This document shows, piece by piece, positions 50,371 through 59,171 of a stretch of 64,000 nucleotides of DNA. The translations under genes were made by a program, and so were the position numbers. This stretch comes from Kibdelosporangium banguiense (GTDB lineage Bacteria > Actinomycetota > Actinomycetes > Mycobacteriales > Pseudonocardiaceae), in assembly GCF_017876405.1 (NCBI RefSeq), contig NZ_JAGINW010000001.1, positions 620,001 through 684,000 on the forward strand. Direction: 5' to 3'. The number at the start of each line of letters is the position of its first letter. The first letter of the stretch is position 1. Below the pieces are notes generated by a model, which did not search any database, was not told the DNA's origin, and saw nothing but the letters and a program-made list of their open reading frames with translations.

Positions 50371-53300
50371 GTGGCGCCTGACAAATCACGAAAGCGGACA
50401 CTGATCGCGTTCATCACCGCGGGAACGCTCTTCCTTGTCCTTTCTGCGTTCTTCCTCGTCAGCAACTCCCTGTCCGACAACGATTCGGTTGCCAGCGTCA
50501 TCAGCGCGTACGTAAGTCTCGCGACAGGCTTCTCATGCATTGTCAGTGCGTTGCTTCGCAAGAAGGCGGCGCTGGAGCCCGGCCAGGAAGCGCATGCTCT
50601 CGCCCAGCGCCTGCTGGACCAATGGGCACCGGAGATCCGGCATCGGCGGCGCCGGTTCGGTAGCACCCGCACCATCCCGCTCACCTGGGCACAGACCGAT
50701 CGGAATGTCGCGGCAGACCCTGAGACCATCATCGGCTCGCACAGTCACCTGGGCCAGGTAAGACTGAAACTCGACGGCCGGCTGGACGACAATCCGGACA
50801 AGGGAGCGACACTGCTCGCCCAGGGATACAACAGTATCCCCAGCATGAGACTTGTCGTGCTCGGCGAACCGGGCGCGGGCAAGACATTCCTGGCCATCAT
50901 GCTCACGGTGGGCCTGCTTCGCCAATACACGCAAGGCGACCACGTGCCGGTTTTCCTGTCGTTGTCCACATGGGATCCGGTACTCGAACCACTGGACGAC
51001 TGGATAGTTCGTTGCCTTGCGGCCGAGCACTACGGCGATGACGAGACCACGCCACGGTCCTTGCTGACACGGAACATGATTCTTCCCGTTCTCGACGGCC
51101 TCGACGAAATCCCTGAACATCTCCGGCGCCGGGCGATAAGGCGTATCAACGAAACGCTCGATGGCGACCGCCCCTTGATACTCACGTGCCGGGCGGCCGA
51201 GTACGAGAACGAGGTGGCCGGCGGCGCTCCGGTGCTCCTGCGTTCGCCCGTGATCGAGGTGCGTCCGCTGACAGTCACTGATGTTCAGGCCCACCTCAGT
51301 GAATCGGCAGCCTGGGCGGACGTGGTGGGTGATATCGAGCAGAATCCGAACGGCCCGCTGGGCTCCGCCCTGACCACACCCCTGATGCTTTCGCTGTTCA
51401 CTGCCGCGTACCGGGATCGCCGCCCGGACGACCTGCTCGGCGACACCGAATTCACCACCAGGCACGCTGTCGAGGATCACCTGGTCGACGCCCTGGTGGA
51501 TTCGGCTTATCCCGCCGCGGAGACCGGCGAGGGCCGGCGGCCATGGCGACCGTGGACGTCGCAACAGGCAAGACGCTGGCTCACCTACCTGGCGCAATAT
51601 CTGCACAAACACGGTGAACGCGACCTGGCATGGTGGAAACTGGCCCACCGCAAACAGGGAGCAGCCATACTCTTCATCTTCTTCGTCATCGTCGCCGGTT
51701 CGTTTCTGACGCTGAGCCTCATAGTCGAACACTTCACGACCACCGACGACGGAAATTTCGACGCCACAACCAGTTTGACCTTCTCACTGCCGCTGGGTGC
51801 CATGCTGCTGGGCACGTTCTGGACGACCGCACAGGGCTTGGAAACCAAGAAGTGCAAGGCAGGCAACCGATTCCGCACCGACATGCGGTCGACCACGATC
51901 GGTGTACTGGCGGCCGGGCTGATAATGTCTCCGCTGTTGATTCTTGCCAGCCTGACCAACACACACACCGGTGTGGCAGAGGTATCCGCCTTCACAGCGG
52001 AAGTGATAGTCCTTTCGCTGCTGTCCGGTACCGTGGCCGCGGTACACAATTCACTGGCGGAACGGACCGCCACGACCGGCCGCGGGAGCCCGCTGGAGTT
52101 TCTGAGACAGAATCGCCGCTCGGCCGTCTTCACAGCCCTGCCATGCTCACTGATCGTGGGCATACTGAGTCTGCCCGCCATCGCGATAGCCGGAACAGTC
52201 GGCGACTACGTGGGCCAGCGGCTCGCGCGGATCCTGAGCCTGCCCACGGTGACAGATCAGGATCTGCCGCCGCTGACCGACCAGGTGTACTGGCAGATAA
52301 TATCCGGAAATCCGTTCGGGCTACTCATCCAGTCCGGCACACTGGCCGTTTTCTATTCGTTGATACTCCTGGCAGGCCGTCCCTGGATGTGGTTCCTCGG
52401 CGCTCGGGCCGGTCTCGCCGTGAAGAAACGTCTTCCGTGGCGGACAATGCGTTTTCTGATCGATGCCCACAGCCGCGGCATTCTTCGCAGAACGGGCGCG
52501 TCATATCAGTTTTGGCATGTTTCACTGCAGGAACGACTCGTCATCAACGCTGTCAACGAAAAGACGCCTCCCAAACAGTCGAAGTGGCGCACTGTAGCCG
52601 CTACAGCGGCGGTGGCCGTGGCCGCCTCACTGGTCTTGGTAGCCGTCTACCAGGAACCTCCGGAATGTGCCGCCACAGACTGGGCTCCGGCCGCAGGGCG
52701 AATGAAACGCTCGAACATCAACGGCAAGTCCGCTTGTTTCGCAACAATCGCGCGTGACCAATGGAACGACTTGGCCAGGACGGAATCCGATGCCGCGATC
52801 CTGAAAGCCATCGAGTCGGTACGCCCCTTCGAGGGAGACACGAGCTTCCACAGAGTGGCCGTGCTCGGCGATCTCAACCACGCCGGCGCCCGGTGGCACG
52901 GCATCCTCAAAGGCATCACGGCCGCCCAGGCCGTGAACAAGTGGCCGCTTGTCGTGGATTTCGTCCACGCCGACGGGAGCACCGAGAAAAGCCTCCTCAA
53001 CGACGGCGAGATGAACTCACTTTCCTCGTTCTACCTCAAGAGCGTCGACAAGGCCACAGCGCCCACCATGGTGGGACCCTACGACGGGGCCGTCAACATC
53101 AGTATCGGCAAGTCCCATCTTCCATCGAGGAAGAACAGTGATCTGCCCATCATCGGCCTGCACGAGTTCGACTTTCCGGCATTGTCGCGTGAGTACGCGA
53201 AAAACCTGGAAGACATCTGGCTGCACCGTTCGCGAGCGGAGTCCGCACCGGACGAGGAGGAACTGAAGGACGGCGTCAACGCCGAGGAGTGTGCCAAACT

Positions 53301-53628
53301 GAACAGATCCCGATCCTCCTACGGCAACGGGTGGAACTTTGACCTGCGCTCCGAGCCGTCGGCCAGCCCTGTCTTCGACGGTATCTCCCAGTGCGGCCGC
53401 ACTTCGATCCTCGTCGACGAACACAGGATCACAGAATTCGACGCGAGAAAGTACACACTGCCAGGAATAGCCTTCTCGTATCTGCAGAACGAGTCACCGG
53501 AGATATCCCGGCAGTGCGCCACCAAGCTGGACGAACGAGCGCCTGACGAGTCCTTCTCGACCTGCGTCGCACTGCTCGCCGCGGCGAACGACTTCCAGAT
53601 AGCCGTCTCCCCCATTGACAAGAAGTAG
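50371..53628 (+). CDS. Transmembrane NACHT-domain STAND NTPase with a large C-terminal domain
   Basis: A 1085-residue protein. Two N-terminal helices (about 11-31 and 41-61) precede a NACHT module: Walker A GEPGAGKT (165-172), Walker B LPVLDGLDEIPE (238-249) and sensor region LILTCRAAEY. After the winged-helix region come about six hydrophobic helices (about 431-455, 470-490, 508-528, 540-556, 588-612, 650-678), a NACHT-like conserved SYQFWHVSLQERL (711-723), one more helix (741-760) and a C-terminal domain of about 325 residues with paired cysteines, probably outside the cell. Bacterial NACHT proteins include antiphage and signalling receptors. I chose the GTG at 50371. It stands alone, with no effector gene beside it. 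Confidence 0.85.
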   Translation: MAPDKSRKRTLIAFITAGTLFLVLSAFFLVSNSLSDNDSVASVISAYVSLATGFSCIVSALLRKKAALEPGQEAHALAQRLLDQWAPEIRHRRRRFGSTRTIPLTWAQTDRNVAADPETIIGSHSHLGQVRLKLDGRLDDNPDKGATLLAQGYNSIPSMRLVVLGEPGAGKTFLAIMLTVGLLRQYTQGDHVPVFLSLSTWDPVLEPLDDWIVRCLAAEHYGDDETTPRSLLTRNMILPVLDGLDEIPEHLRRRAIRRINETLDGDRPLILTCRAAEYENEVAGGAPVLLRSPVIEVRPLTVTDVQAHLSESAAWADVVGDIEQNPNGPLGSALTTPLMLSLFTAAYRDRRPDDLLGDTEFTTRHAVEDHLVDALVDSAYPAAETGEGRRPWRPWTSQQARRWLTYLAQYLHKHGERDLAWWKLAHRKQGAAILFIFFVIVAGSFLTLSLIVEHFTTTDDGNFDATTSLTFSLPLGAMLLGTFWTTAQGLETKKCKAGNRFRTDMRSTTIGVLAAGLIMSPLLILASLTNTHTGVAEVSAFTAEVIVLSLLSGTVAAVHNSLAERTATTGRGSPLEFLRQNRRSAVFTALPCSLIVGILSLPAIAIAGTVGDYVGQRLARILSLPTVTDQDLPPLTDQVYWQIISGNPFGLLIQSGTLAVFYSLILLAGRPWMWFLGARAGLAVKKRLPWRTMRFLIDAHSRGILRRTGASYQFWHVSLQERLVINAVNEKTPPKQSKWRTVAATAAVAVAASLVLVAVYQEPPECAATDWAPAAGRMKRSNINGKSACFATIARDQWNDLARTESDAAILKAIESVRPFEGDTSFHRVAVLGDLNHAGARWHGILKGITAAQAVNKWPLVVDFVHADGSTEKSLLNDGEMNSLSSFYLKSVDKATAPTMVGPYDGAVNISIGKSHLPSRKNSDLPIIGLHEFDFPALSREYAKNLEDIWLHRSRAESAPDEEELKDGVNAEECAKLNRSRSSYGNGWNFDLRSEPSASPVFDGISQCGRTSILVDEHRITEFDARKYTLPGIAFSYLQNESPEISRQCATKLDERAPDESFSTCVALLAAANDFQIAVSPIDKK

Positions 53629-53687
53629 CACCAACAGTTCAGTCTCAGCTGTATAGTCGCGTCCATGCTGAAGTGTGAGGCGCCGAC

Positions 53688-54314
53688 GTGACCACGTGTT
53701 CATGTTGTTCGTCCACTGCGGACGGCGAACGGAAGGTTGTACTGGAGAGGCGCGTTCGGTTGCTGGTCGGCGCGACGATCTCCTACAACGTTGCCGAAGC
53801 GGTTGTGGCGATCACGGCTGGGGCGATTGCCTCGTCGACTGCCTTGATCGGGTTCGGGCTGGATTCGGTCATCGAGGTGGCGTCCGCGACGGCTGTGGCG
53901 TGGCAGTTCTCCGGCAGGCAGCCGGAAGCCAGGGAGCGGGTGGCGCTCAAGGTCATCGCGGTCTCATTCTTCGCTTTGGCGGCCTATGTTTCCGTCGAGT
54001 CTGTCCGGGCTCTGTTCGGCGCGCCTGCGGAGCATTCGACGGCTGGGATCGTGTTGGCCGCGGTGTCGCTGCTGGTCATGCCGTTCCTGTCGGCTGCGCA
54101 ACGGCGGGCCGGACGGGAGCTTGGATCGACTAGTGCGGTCGCCGACTCCAAACAGACGCTGCTGTGCACCTATCTCTCCGGGGTGTTGCTGCTTGGGTTG
54201 CTACTCAACAGTTTGTTCGACTGGTGGTGGGCTGATCCGATCGTCGGAATGATCATCGCGGGGATCGCGGCGAAGGAGGGCCAGGACGCCCGGCGAGGCC
54301 GGACGTGCTGCTGA
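53688..54314 (+). CDS. CDF-like cation transporter, truncated type
   Basis: A 208-residue membrane protein with six helices resembling the membrane half of cation diffusion facilitators. Metal-site Asp residues occur in IGFGLDSVIEVAS and VADSKQTLLCTYLS. The cytoplasmic C-terminal domain of classic CDFs is absent. The N-terminus (TTCSCCSST) and the last residues (TCC) are cysteine-rich and may bind metal. The GTG start at 53688 lies 59 bases after the NACHT gene. A hairpin overlaps its end. Confidence 0.8.
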   Translation: MTTCSCCSSTADGERKVVLERRVRLLVGATISYNVAEAVVAITAGAIASSTALIGFGLDSVIEVASATAVAWQFSGRQPEARERVALKVIAVSFFALAAYVSVESVRALFGAPAEHSTAGIVLAAVSLLVMPFLSAAQRRAGRELGSTSAVADSKQTLLCTYLSGVLLLGLLLNSLFDWWWADPIVGMIIAGIAAKEGQDARRGRTCC

Positions 54315-54326
54315 CCACGTCCGGCC
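54297..54326 (+). terminator. Hairpin terminator overlapping the end of the CDF-like gene
   Basis: A perfect 11-bp stem (ggccggacgtg / cacgtccggcc) with an eight-base loop that contains the stop codon, followed by gaaatttatt. Confidence 0.65.
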
Positions 54327-54347
54327 GAAATTTATTCATCACGCGTT

Positions 54348-54364
54348 GAGATTGTGTTAATCTC
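54348..54364. promoter_or_regulatory. Inverted repeat just upstream of the rifampin phosphotransferase gene
   Basis: gagatt-gtgtt-aatctc is a perfect 6-bp repeat with a five-base spacer, ending six bases before the start codon, within an AT-rich stretch. It is a candidate operator. The published rifampin-associated element was not seen. Confidence 0.45.
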
Positions 54365-54370
54365 GGGTTC

Positions 54371-56944
54371 ATGACGACGTGGACGCGGGATTTCGAGGCC
54401 ATCGACGCCGGCATGCTCGCCACGGTCGGCGGCAAAGCGGCGAACCTCGGCGAGCTCACCCGGGCAGGATTGCCCGTCCCATCAGGGTTCTGTGTCACGA
54501 CCGAGGCGTACCGCCAGGTCGCGACCCTGGCCGGGGTCGATGGCAGCCACGAGGCCGAGAAGGCGCGTGAGCTGATCCTCGGCGCACCCGTTCCCGCCGA
54601 GATCAGTGCGGCGATCCTGGCCGGCTACGCCGGACTCGGGGACGACGTTCCCGTTGCCGTGCGCTCGTCCGCGACCGCCGAGGATCTGCCGTTCGCGAGC
54701 TTCGCGGGGCAGCAGGACACGTATCTCAACGTGGTGGGCGGCGAGGCCGTGCTGGACGCTGTCCGTCGGTGCTGGGCTTCGCTGTGGACGGATCGCGCGT
54801 TCTCCTACCGCGCCACCAATGAGATCGACAACAGCTCGGTCCAGCTCGCGGTCGTGATCCAGCGGATGGTTCAGTCCGATGTGGCCGGTGTGATGTTCAC
54901 GGCCAACCCGGTCACCGGGCGCCGTCACGAGTACGTGATCGACGCGAGCCCCGGGCTCGGTGAGGCGGTCGTCTCCGGCGCCGTCAACCCGGACCATTTT
55001 GTCGTGCAGGACAAGAAGATCGTGGAACGACGGCTCGGCGACAAGCGGCTGACCATCCGATCCCTGCCAGGCGGCGGGACCGAGCACGTCGAGCTGACGG
55101 TCGGCTCGGATGAGCCATGCGTCACCGATGAGCAAGTGCTTGCTCTGGCGAGCCTCGGCGCGAAGGTCGAGCAGCACTACGGCAGTCCGCAGGACACCGA
55201 GTGGGCGATCGACGGCGACGGCGAACTGTGGCTGACCCAGTCCCGGCCGATCACCACGTTGTACCCGTTGCCGGAGAAATCCGGAAAGGACACCCGGGCG
55301 TACTTCTCCTTCAGCGTGGCGCAAGGACTGTACCGGCCGATCACGCCGGCCGGGATGGCGGTGTTCCGGCTGATCGCGTCCAGCGCGGGCCGGGAGATCT
55401 TCGGCATCGACGTCGCCGACCCGCTCGCCGGGCCGCCCGCGTTCGCCGAGGCCGGCGGCCGGGTCTACCTGGACGCCACCAACGTGGTGCGCAGCAAGGC
55501 CGGACGTCAGCTGATGCCCAAGGTCCTCGGTGTGATGGAGGCTCGTTCGGGCAAGGTGCTGACGGACCTGTTCGACGACCCACGGTTCTCGTTGACGCAG
55601 AAGTCACGGCGCAAGTTCGTGCTGCGGTTGCTACGCCTGGCAGTGAAGTACCGGATCCCGCCGCGGATGCTCCAGGCGTTGATCAGCCCGGCGGCCGCGC
55701 ATCGCAACGCGGACAAGGTCGGCGAGCAGCTTCGCCGGCGGATCGCGTTGCCGGGCGACGCGACCGCGATCCAGCGACTGGACCACATCGAGAGGGTGCT
55801 GCTCAAGGAGATCGTCCCGCTGCTGCCGAGGGTGATCCCGAGCGCCGGCGCCGGGTTCGCGATGCTGGGCCTGGCCGGCAAACTGCTCGGCGGCACAGCC
55901 GGACTGCAGCCTGTGCTGCGTGGTCTGCCGCACAACATCACCACCGAGATGGACTTGGAACTGTGGCACCTCGCCACACGGATTCGCGGCACTGAAGCGG
56001 CTGCGCTGTTCCGTGACCTCTCCGCGGAGGAACTCGCTCAGCGATACCGCGAAGGCACGCTGCCGGACATCGGTCTGGCGGAGTTCCTGCGGCACTGGGG
56101 ACACCGTGCGGTCGCCGAGATCGACGTGGGCATGCCCCGTTGGTCGGACGATCCCACCCACATCCTCGGCGTGCTTGCCAACTACCTCCGCCTGGACAAT
56201 CCCGAGATGGCGCCCGACGCGCAGTTCGCCCGTGGCGCGGCCGAAGCAGCCGAGACGATCGACCGTCTTGTCGCCGGAACACGGCGGAAGCGGACTGTCC
56301 GGTTCGCGCTCAACCGGGCTCGTGAACTGGCCGGACTACGCGAGATGCCGAAGTACTTCCTGATCGTGGCCCTGGGCGCGGTGCGTGGTCACCTGGCGCA
56401 CATCGGAGCCGAACTGGCCGGTGCGGGCCGGATCGCTTCGGCTGAGGACGTGTTCTTCCTGAACCTCAAGGAGATGCGCGCGGCCCTGGCCGGAATCACG
56501 TACCAGGACGTCGTCGCGACCCGTCGCGCCGACTACGACCAGGAACTACGGCGTCGGCGTATCCCTCGCGTGATGCTGTCCGACGGCACCGAACCCGAGG
56601 CTGTCTCCCAGACAGCACCAGCCGCGGACGGCTCGCTGCCTGGCACTCCCGCGTCCGCCGGCACCATCACCGGTATTGCCCGGGTTGTGCTCGATCCGGT
56701 CGGCGCCCACCTCGAGCCCGGCGAGATCCTCGTCGCGCCCTCCACTGACCCGGGCTGGACTCCCCTGTTCCTGACCGCAGGCGGCCTTGTGATGGAGATG
56801 GGCGGCGCCAACTCCCACGGAGCCGTCGTCGCCCGCGAGTACGGCATTCCCGCCGTTGTCGGCGTCGCTGACGCCACCCACCGCATCACCACGGGCCAGA
56901 CCATCACGGTGGATGGCGCGACTGGCGTGGTCACTCCGGCCTGA
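54371..56944 (+). CDS. Rifampin phosphotransferase-type dikinase
   Basis: An 857-residue PEP-synthase-like enzyme. An N-terminal ATP-binding domain (VGGKAANLGEL, VPSGFCVTTEAY, VRSSATAEDLPFASFAGQQDT), a middle domain of about 400 residues and a C-terminal swivelling domain with the phospho-carrier His816 (GGANSHGAVVAREYG) are seen. In PEP synthase the His domain is central and a PEP-binding domain follows. Here the His domain is last and the length is that of rifampin phosphotransferases, which inactivate rifamycins by phosphorylating the ansa bridge with ATP. The physiological substrate may differ. Confidence 0.85.
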   Translation: MTTWTRDFEAIDAGMLATVGGKAANLGELTRAGLPVPSGFCVTTEAYRQVATLAGVDGSHEAEKARELILGAPVPAEISAAILAGYAGLGDDVPVAVRSSATAEDLPFASFAGQQDTYLNVVGGEAVLDAVRRCWASLWTDRAFSYRATNEIDNSSVQLAVVIQRMVQSDVAGVMFTANPVTGRRHEYVIDASPGLGEAVVSGAVNPDHFVVQDKKIVERRLGDKRLTIRSLPGGGTEHVELTVGSDEPCVTDEQVLALASLGAKVEQHYGSPQDTEWAIDGDGELWLTQSRPITTLYPLPEKSGKDTRAYFSFSVAQGLYRPITPAGMAVFRLIASSAGREIFGIDVADPLAGPPAFAEAGGRVYLDATNVVRSKAGRQLMPKVLGVMEARSGKVLTDLFDDPRFSLTQKSRRKFVLRLLRLAVKYRIPPRMLQALISPAAAHRNADKVGEQLRRRIALPGDATAIQRLDHIERVLLKEIVPLLPRVIPSAGAGFAMLGLAGKLLGGTAGLQPVLRGLPHNITTEMDLELWHLATRIRGTEAAALFRDLSAEELAQRYREGTLPDIGLAEFLRHWGHRAVAEIDVGMPRWSDDPTHILGVLANYLRLDNPEMAPDAQFARGAAEAAETIDRLVAGTRRKRTVRFALNRARELAGLREMPKYFLIVALGAVRGHLAHIGAELAGAGRIASAEDVFFLNLKEMRAALAGITYQDVVATRRADYDQELRRRRIPRVMLSDGTEPEAVSQTAPAADGSLPGTPASAGTITGIARVVLDPVGAHLEPGEILVAPSTDPGWTPLFLTAGGLVMEMGGANSHGAVVAREYGIPAVVGVADATHRITTGQTITVDGATGVVTPA

Positions 56945-57026
56945 GCCGGTACTATCGTTCGCATGGTTGCTGGTTCGGTTGTCTGGCGACGGTCGTCTGA
57001 CTGACGGCTGTTCGCTTACCGAATCG

Positions 57027-57044
57027 AGCCGTCTTCGGACGGCT
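57027..57044 (+). other. TTCG-tetraloop hairpin in the leader of the methyltransferase gene
   Basis: agccgtc-ttcg-gacggct forms a perfect 7-bp stem closed by a stable UUCG-type tetraloop, 36 bases before the start codon. No U-tract follows, so an mRNA-stabilising or regulatory structure is more likely than a terminator. Confidence 0.5.
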
Positions 57045-57079
57045 GTCTCCGGGGGCGGCTCCCTTGGCTGGGAGTCCAG

Positions 57080-58132
57080 ATGGACCAGAACGTTGTTGTG
57101 GTGGGAGACGAGATCAGCGCGAACCACGCGCTGCGGTTGATCCGGAAGAACCGGGTCCTGGTGTGGCGTGGCGACTACTGGAACGCGCGGCAACTGCTAC
57201 GAGCGCTGAAACGCCGGGTGGGCAAGTCGCCGTTACTCAAGAGCTTGCTTGTCGAGCTGGGGCCGGAGTATCAGCTGGGGTTGCGGCGTGCTCCGGATGT
57301 GACTGAAGCATGCACACAGGCGTATGGGCCGTGCGAGGGGCCACGGCTGGTTGCGTTGCAGGAGCTGGTGGGTGTGCTGAGCGCACACGAATGGCGGGTC
57401 CGCGGTGTGTATGTCGAGGTACTGGGCGAGAGAATCCACCCGCACTACGGGGTGTTCGCGCCGACGCGGCAGGACTATCTGGAACTGGTGGCGAACGCCG
57501 AGTTCGAGGGCGCGGCAACCGCGTTCGACATCGGGACCGGTACGGGTGTGATCGCGATCCTGCTGGCAAGGCGTGGGACGCAAAGGGTTGTCGCCACGGA
57601 CATCGAGCCACGGGCGGTGGCGTGCGCCCGGGAGAACGCCGAACGGCTTGCGCCCGCGCGGATCCAGGTTGAGGAAAGAAACTTGTTTCCAGCAGGTAAA
57701 GCGGATCTGGTGGTGAGCAATCCGCCCTGGCTGCCCGGTGTTCCCCAGTCGGCGTTGCACGCGGGTGTCTACGACCAGGGCATGCTGCAAGGCTTCCTGG
57801 ACACGCTTCCAGCGCACCTGAACCCGGGCGGCGAGGCCTGGCTGGTGATGTCCGACCTCGCCGAACGACTGGGCCTGCGCGGCAGCCTCACCGAGCTGAT
57901 CCAACGGGCCGGGCTCCAGGTCGCAGGCAGGCTGGACACTCGCCCCAGCACGCGAATCCGGCAGGGCCAGGACCCGTTGGCCGCGGTCAAGGCACAGGAG
58001 ATCATTTCGTTGTGGCGGTTAAAGCAGGCCCATCTGCATCGCCCGGACACCCGCCTGGAACCGGCTGCGGGCGTCGAGCTCGATCATGGCGGAGGCGACG
58101 TCGCCGCGGACTGTACGGACGCTGACACCTAA
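57080..58132 (+). CDS. Class I SAM methyltransferase, HemK/PrmC-like NPPW type
   Basis: A 350-residue methyltransferase. Residues 1-125 are an unassigned N-terminal domain. The SAM-binding motif is DIGTGTG (150-156), and NPPW (214-217) is the motif of N-methylating enzymes acting on amide or amino groups in proteins, RNA or DNA. The last 38 codons overlap the convergent LuxR gene by 114 bases. Homology seems to end at EIISLWRL, so the tail may be an extension caused by loss of an earlier stop. Confidence 0.85.
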   Translation: MDQNVVVVGDEISANHALRLIRKNRVLVWRGDYWNARQLLRALKRRVGKSPLLKSLLVELGPEYQLGLRRAPDVTEACTQAYGPCEGPRLVALQELVGVLSAHEWRVRGVYVEVLGERIHPHYGVFAPTRQDYLELVANAEFEGAATAFDIGTGTGVIAILLARRGTQRVVATDIEPRAVACARENAERLAPARIQVEERNLFPAGKADLVVSNPPWLPGVPQSALHAGVYDQGMLQGFLDTLPAHLNPGGEAWLVMSDLAERLGLRGSLTELIQRAGLQVAGRLDTRPSTRIRQGQDPLAAVKAQEIISLWRLKQAHLHRPDTRLEPAAGVELDHGGGDVAADCTDADT

Positions 58133-58942
58133 TCGGCGCGCGATCGCGTCGTCCGTCAGGCCCTGGGCGAGCATTCGCAGCACAAGTTCGTGCCGGGAGC
58201 GGGTGGGCCGGTCCGACGATGGCGAACTGACCTCCGCTCCCATCGCCCAGAGGCCGTCGGCCAATGCCAGCAGCGACTTGATCTCGGCGTCGTCGCGGAC
58301 CACCCGGCCGTCGCCGGTGTCGCTGAGGACGACGCCGACAAGTCCGTCGACCACGACCGCGCGGACCGGAACCGTGCTGGCTGCCCGGGGGCCGACGCCA
58401 CGATTGCCCAGCCACACCGCGAAGTCCGAGGTCACGTCCGCGCGCCAGATCGCCCGCAACCCGGCTCCGCGCCGGAGGACCCCGTCGACGATGTGCGACG
58501 AGAACTCGTACGAGCCTGGCGAGTAGGCCGGGGCCAGGATGACGATCTCGTTACGCACCCGGGCCGCGAGCCGCTCCACCACTGCCAACACATCGTCCAT
58601 ATCGGACAGTGGGGTGCCGTCGTCGAGCCGGCCGGTGGTCTGCTCGTGCAGGGACACGAACGTCTCCACCACCGCCGCGGACGGCATCGGACCGCCTGCC
58701 AGCCGACGGGCGGCGAGTGCGGGCAGCGCCAGGCAGGGCTGGACCGCCCGCACGGCCCCGGCTTCGACAGCGGAGTCCATCACCAGTCCTTCGGCTCTCA
58801 ACTCCGCCAACACCCCGGCACTATCCGATACCGGCCATGCCAACGCATGCGCCAGACAGTCCGGCTGCCATCGTGACCGGGTCAGCAACGCCCGGTAGCC
58901 GATCTCAGCCCGGCAGCCCACGCCAAGCCTTTGGCTCTTCAT
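58019..58942 (-). CDS. LuxR-type helix-turn-helix regulator with TrmB/PLD-like sensor region
   Basis: A 307-residue regulator. The first 90 residues resemble a degenerate winged helix. The middle contains the segment NEIVILAPAYSPGSYEF and a ligand-like region. The C-terminal LuxR helix-turn-helix is clear (LRMLAQGLTDDAIARRLGVS then VRTVRGDVASAM). There is no receiver domain. I chose the ATG at 58942 with gagggtgagg upstream. It lies 13 bases behind a 71-codon ORF in the same direction. Confidence 0.82.
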   Translation of the reverse strand: MKSQRLGVGCRAEIGYRALLTRSRWQPDCLAHALAWPVSDSAGVLAELRAEGLVMDSAVEAGAVRAVQPCLALPALAARRLAGGPMPSAAVVETFVSLHEQTTGRLDDGTPLSDMDDVLAVVERLAARVRNEIVILAPAYSPGSYEFSSHIVDGVLRRGAGLRAIWRADVTSDFAVWLGNRGVGPRAASTVPVRAVVVDGLVGVVLSDTGDGRVVRDDAEIKSLLALADGLWAMGAEVSSPSSDRPTRSRHELVLRMLAQGLTDDAIARRLGVSVRTVRGDVASAMIELDARSRFQAGVRAMQMGLL

Positions 58943-58955
58943 GCCAGCCTCACCC

Positions 58956-59171
58956 TCACTCGACCCGACGAACACCGGCCGCCTTCTCCGCCCGCTTCAG
59001 CGCATGGAAGCCCTCCTCAGTCCTGTTCAACAAGAGCACCCGCAACCGGGTGAAATACTCGTTCCCGCCACCGGCCGGCGCCGGGGCGGAAGGGTCGCAT
59101 TCGTGGAAGGCCACGATCCTCTCCCACACCGGTCGCGGCGGGGCGGCGACAGTGCTGCCGACCGTCTGCAT
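58956..59171 (-). CDS. Small protein of unknown function upstream of the LuxR gene
   Basis: A 71-residue ORF with a good ribosome site (ttaggagcgag directly before the ATG) and strong G/C third-position bias. The product has a Pro/Ala-rich start, the segment GGGNEYFTRLRVLLLNRTEEG and a basic helical tail (FHALKRAEKAAG). It ends 13 bases before the LuxR start, so the two are probably co-transcribed. I do not recognise it. It may be a small partner of the regulator. Confidence 0.5.
   Translation of the reverse strand: MQTVGSTVAAPPRPVWERIVAFHECDPSAPAPAGGGNEYFTRLRVLLLNRTEEGFHALKRAEKAAGVRRVE

Noticed and set aside
50371-53628. An Avs-type antiphage NACHT system
   Set aside because: There is no recognised nuclease or other effector domain and no partner gene. 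Only the NACHT class can be supported, so a defence role is left as a possibility.
54371-56944. Phosphoenolpyruvate synthase
   Set aside because: The His swivel domain is at the C-terminus and no C-terminal PEP-binding barrel follows, so the order fits rifampin phosphotransferase.
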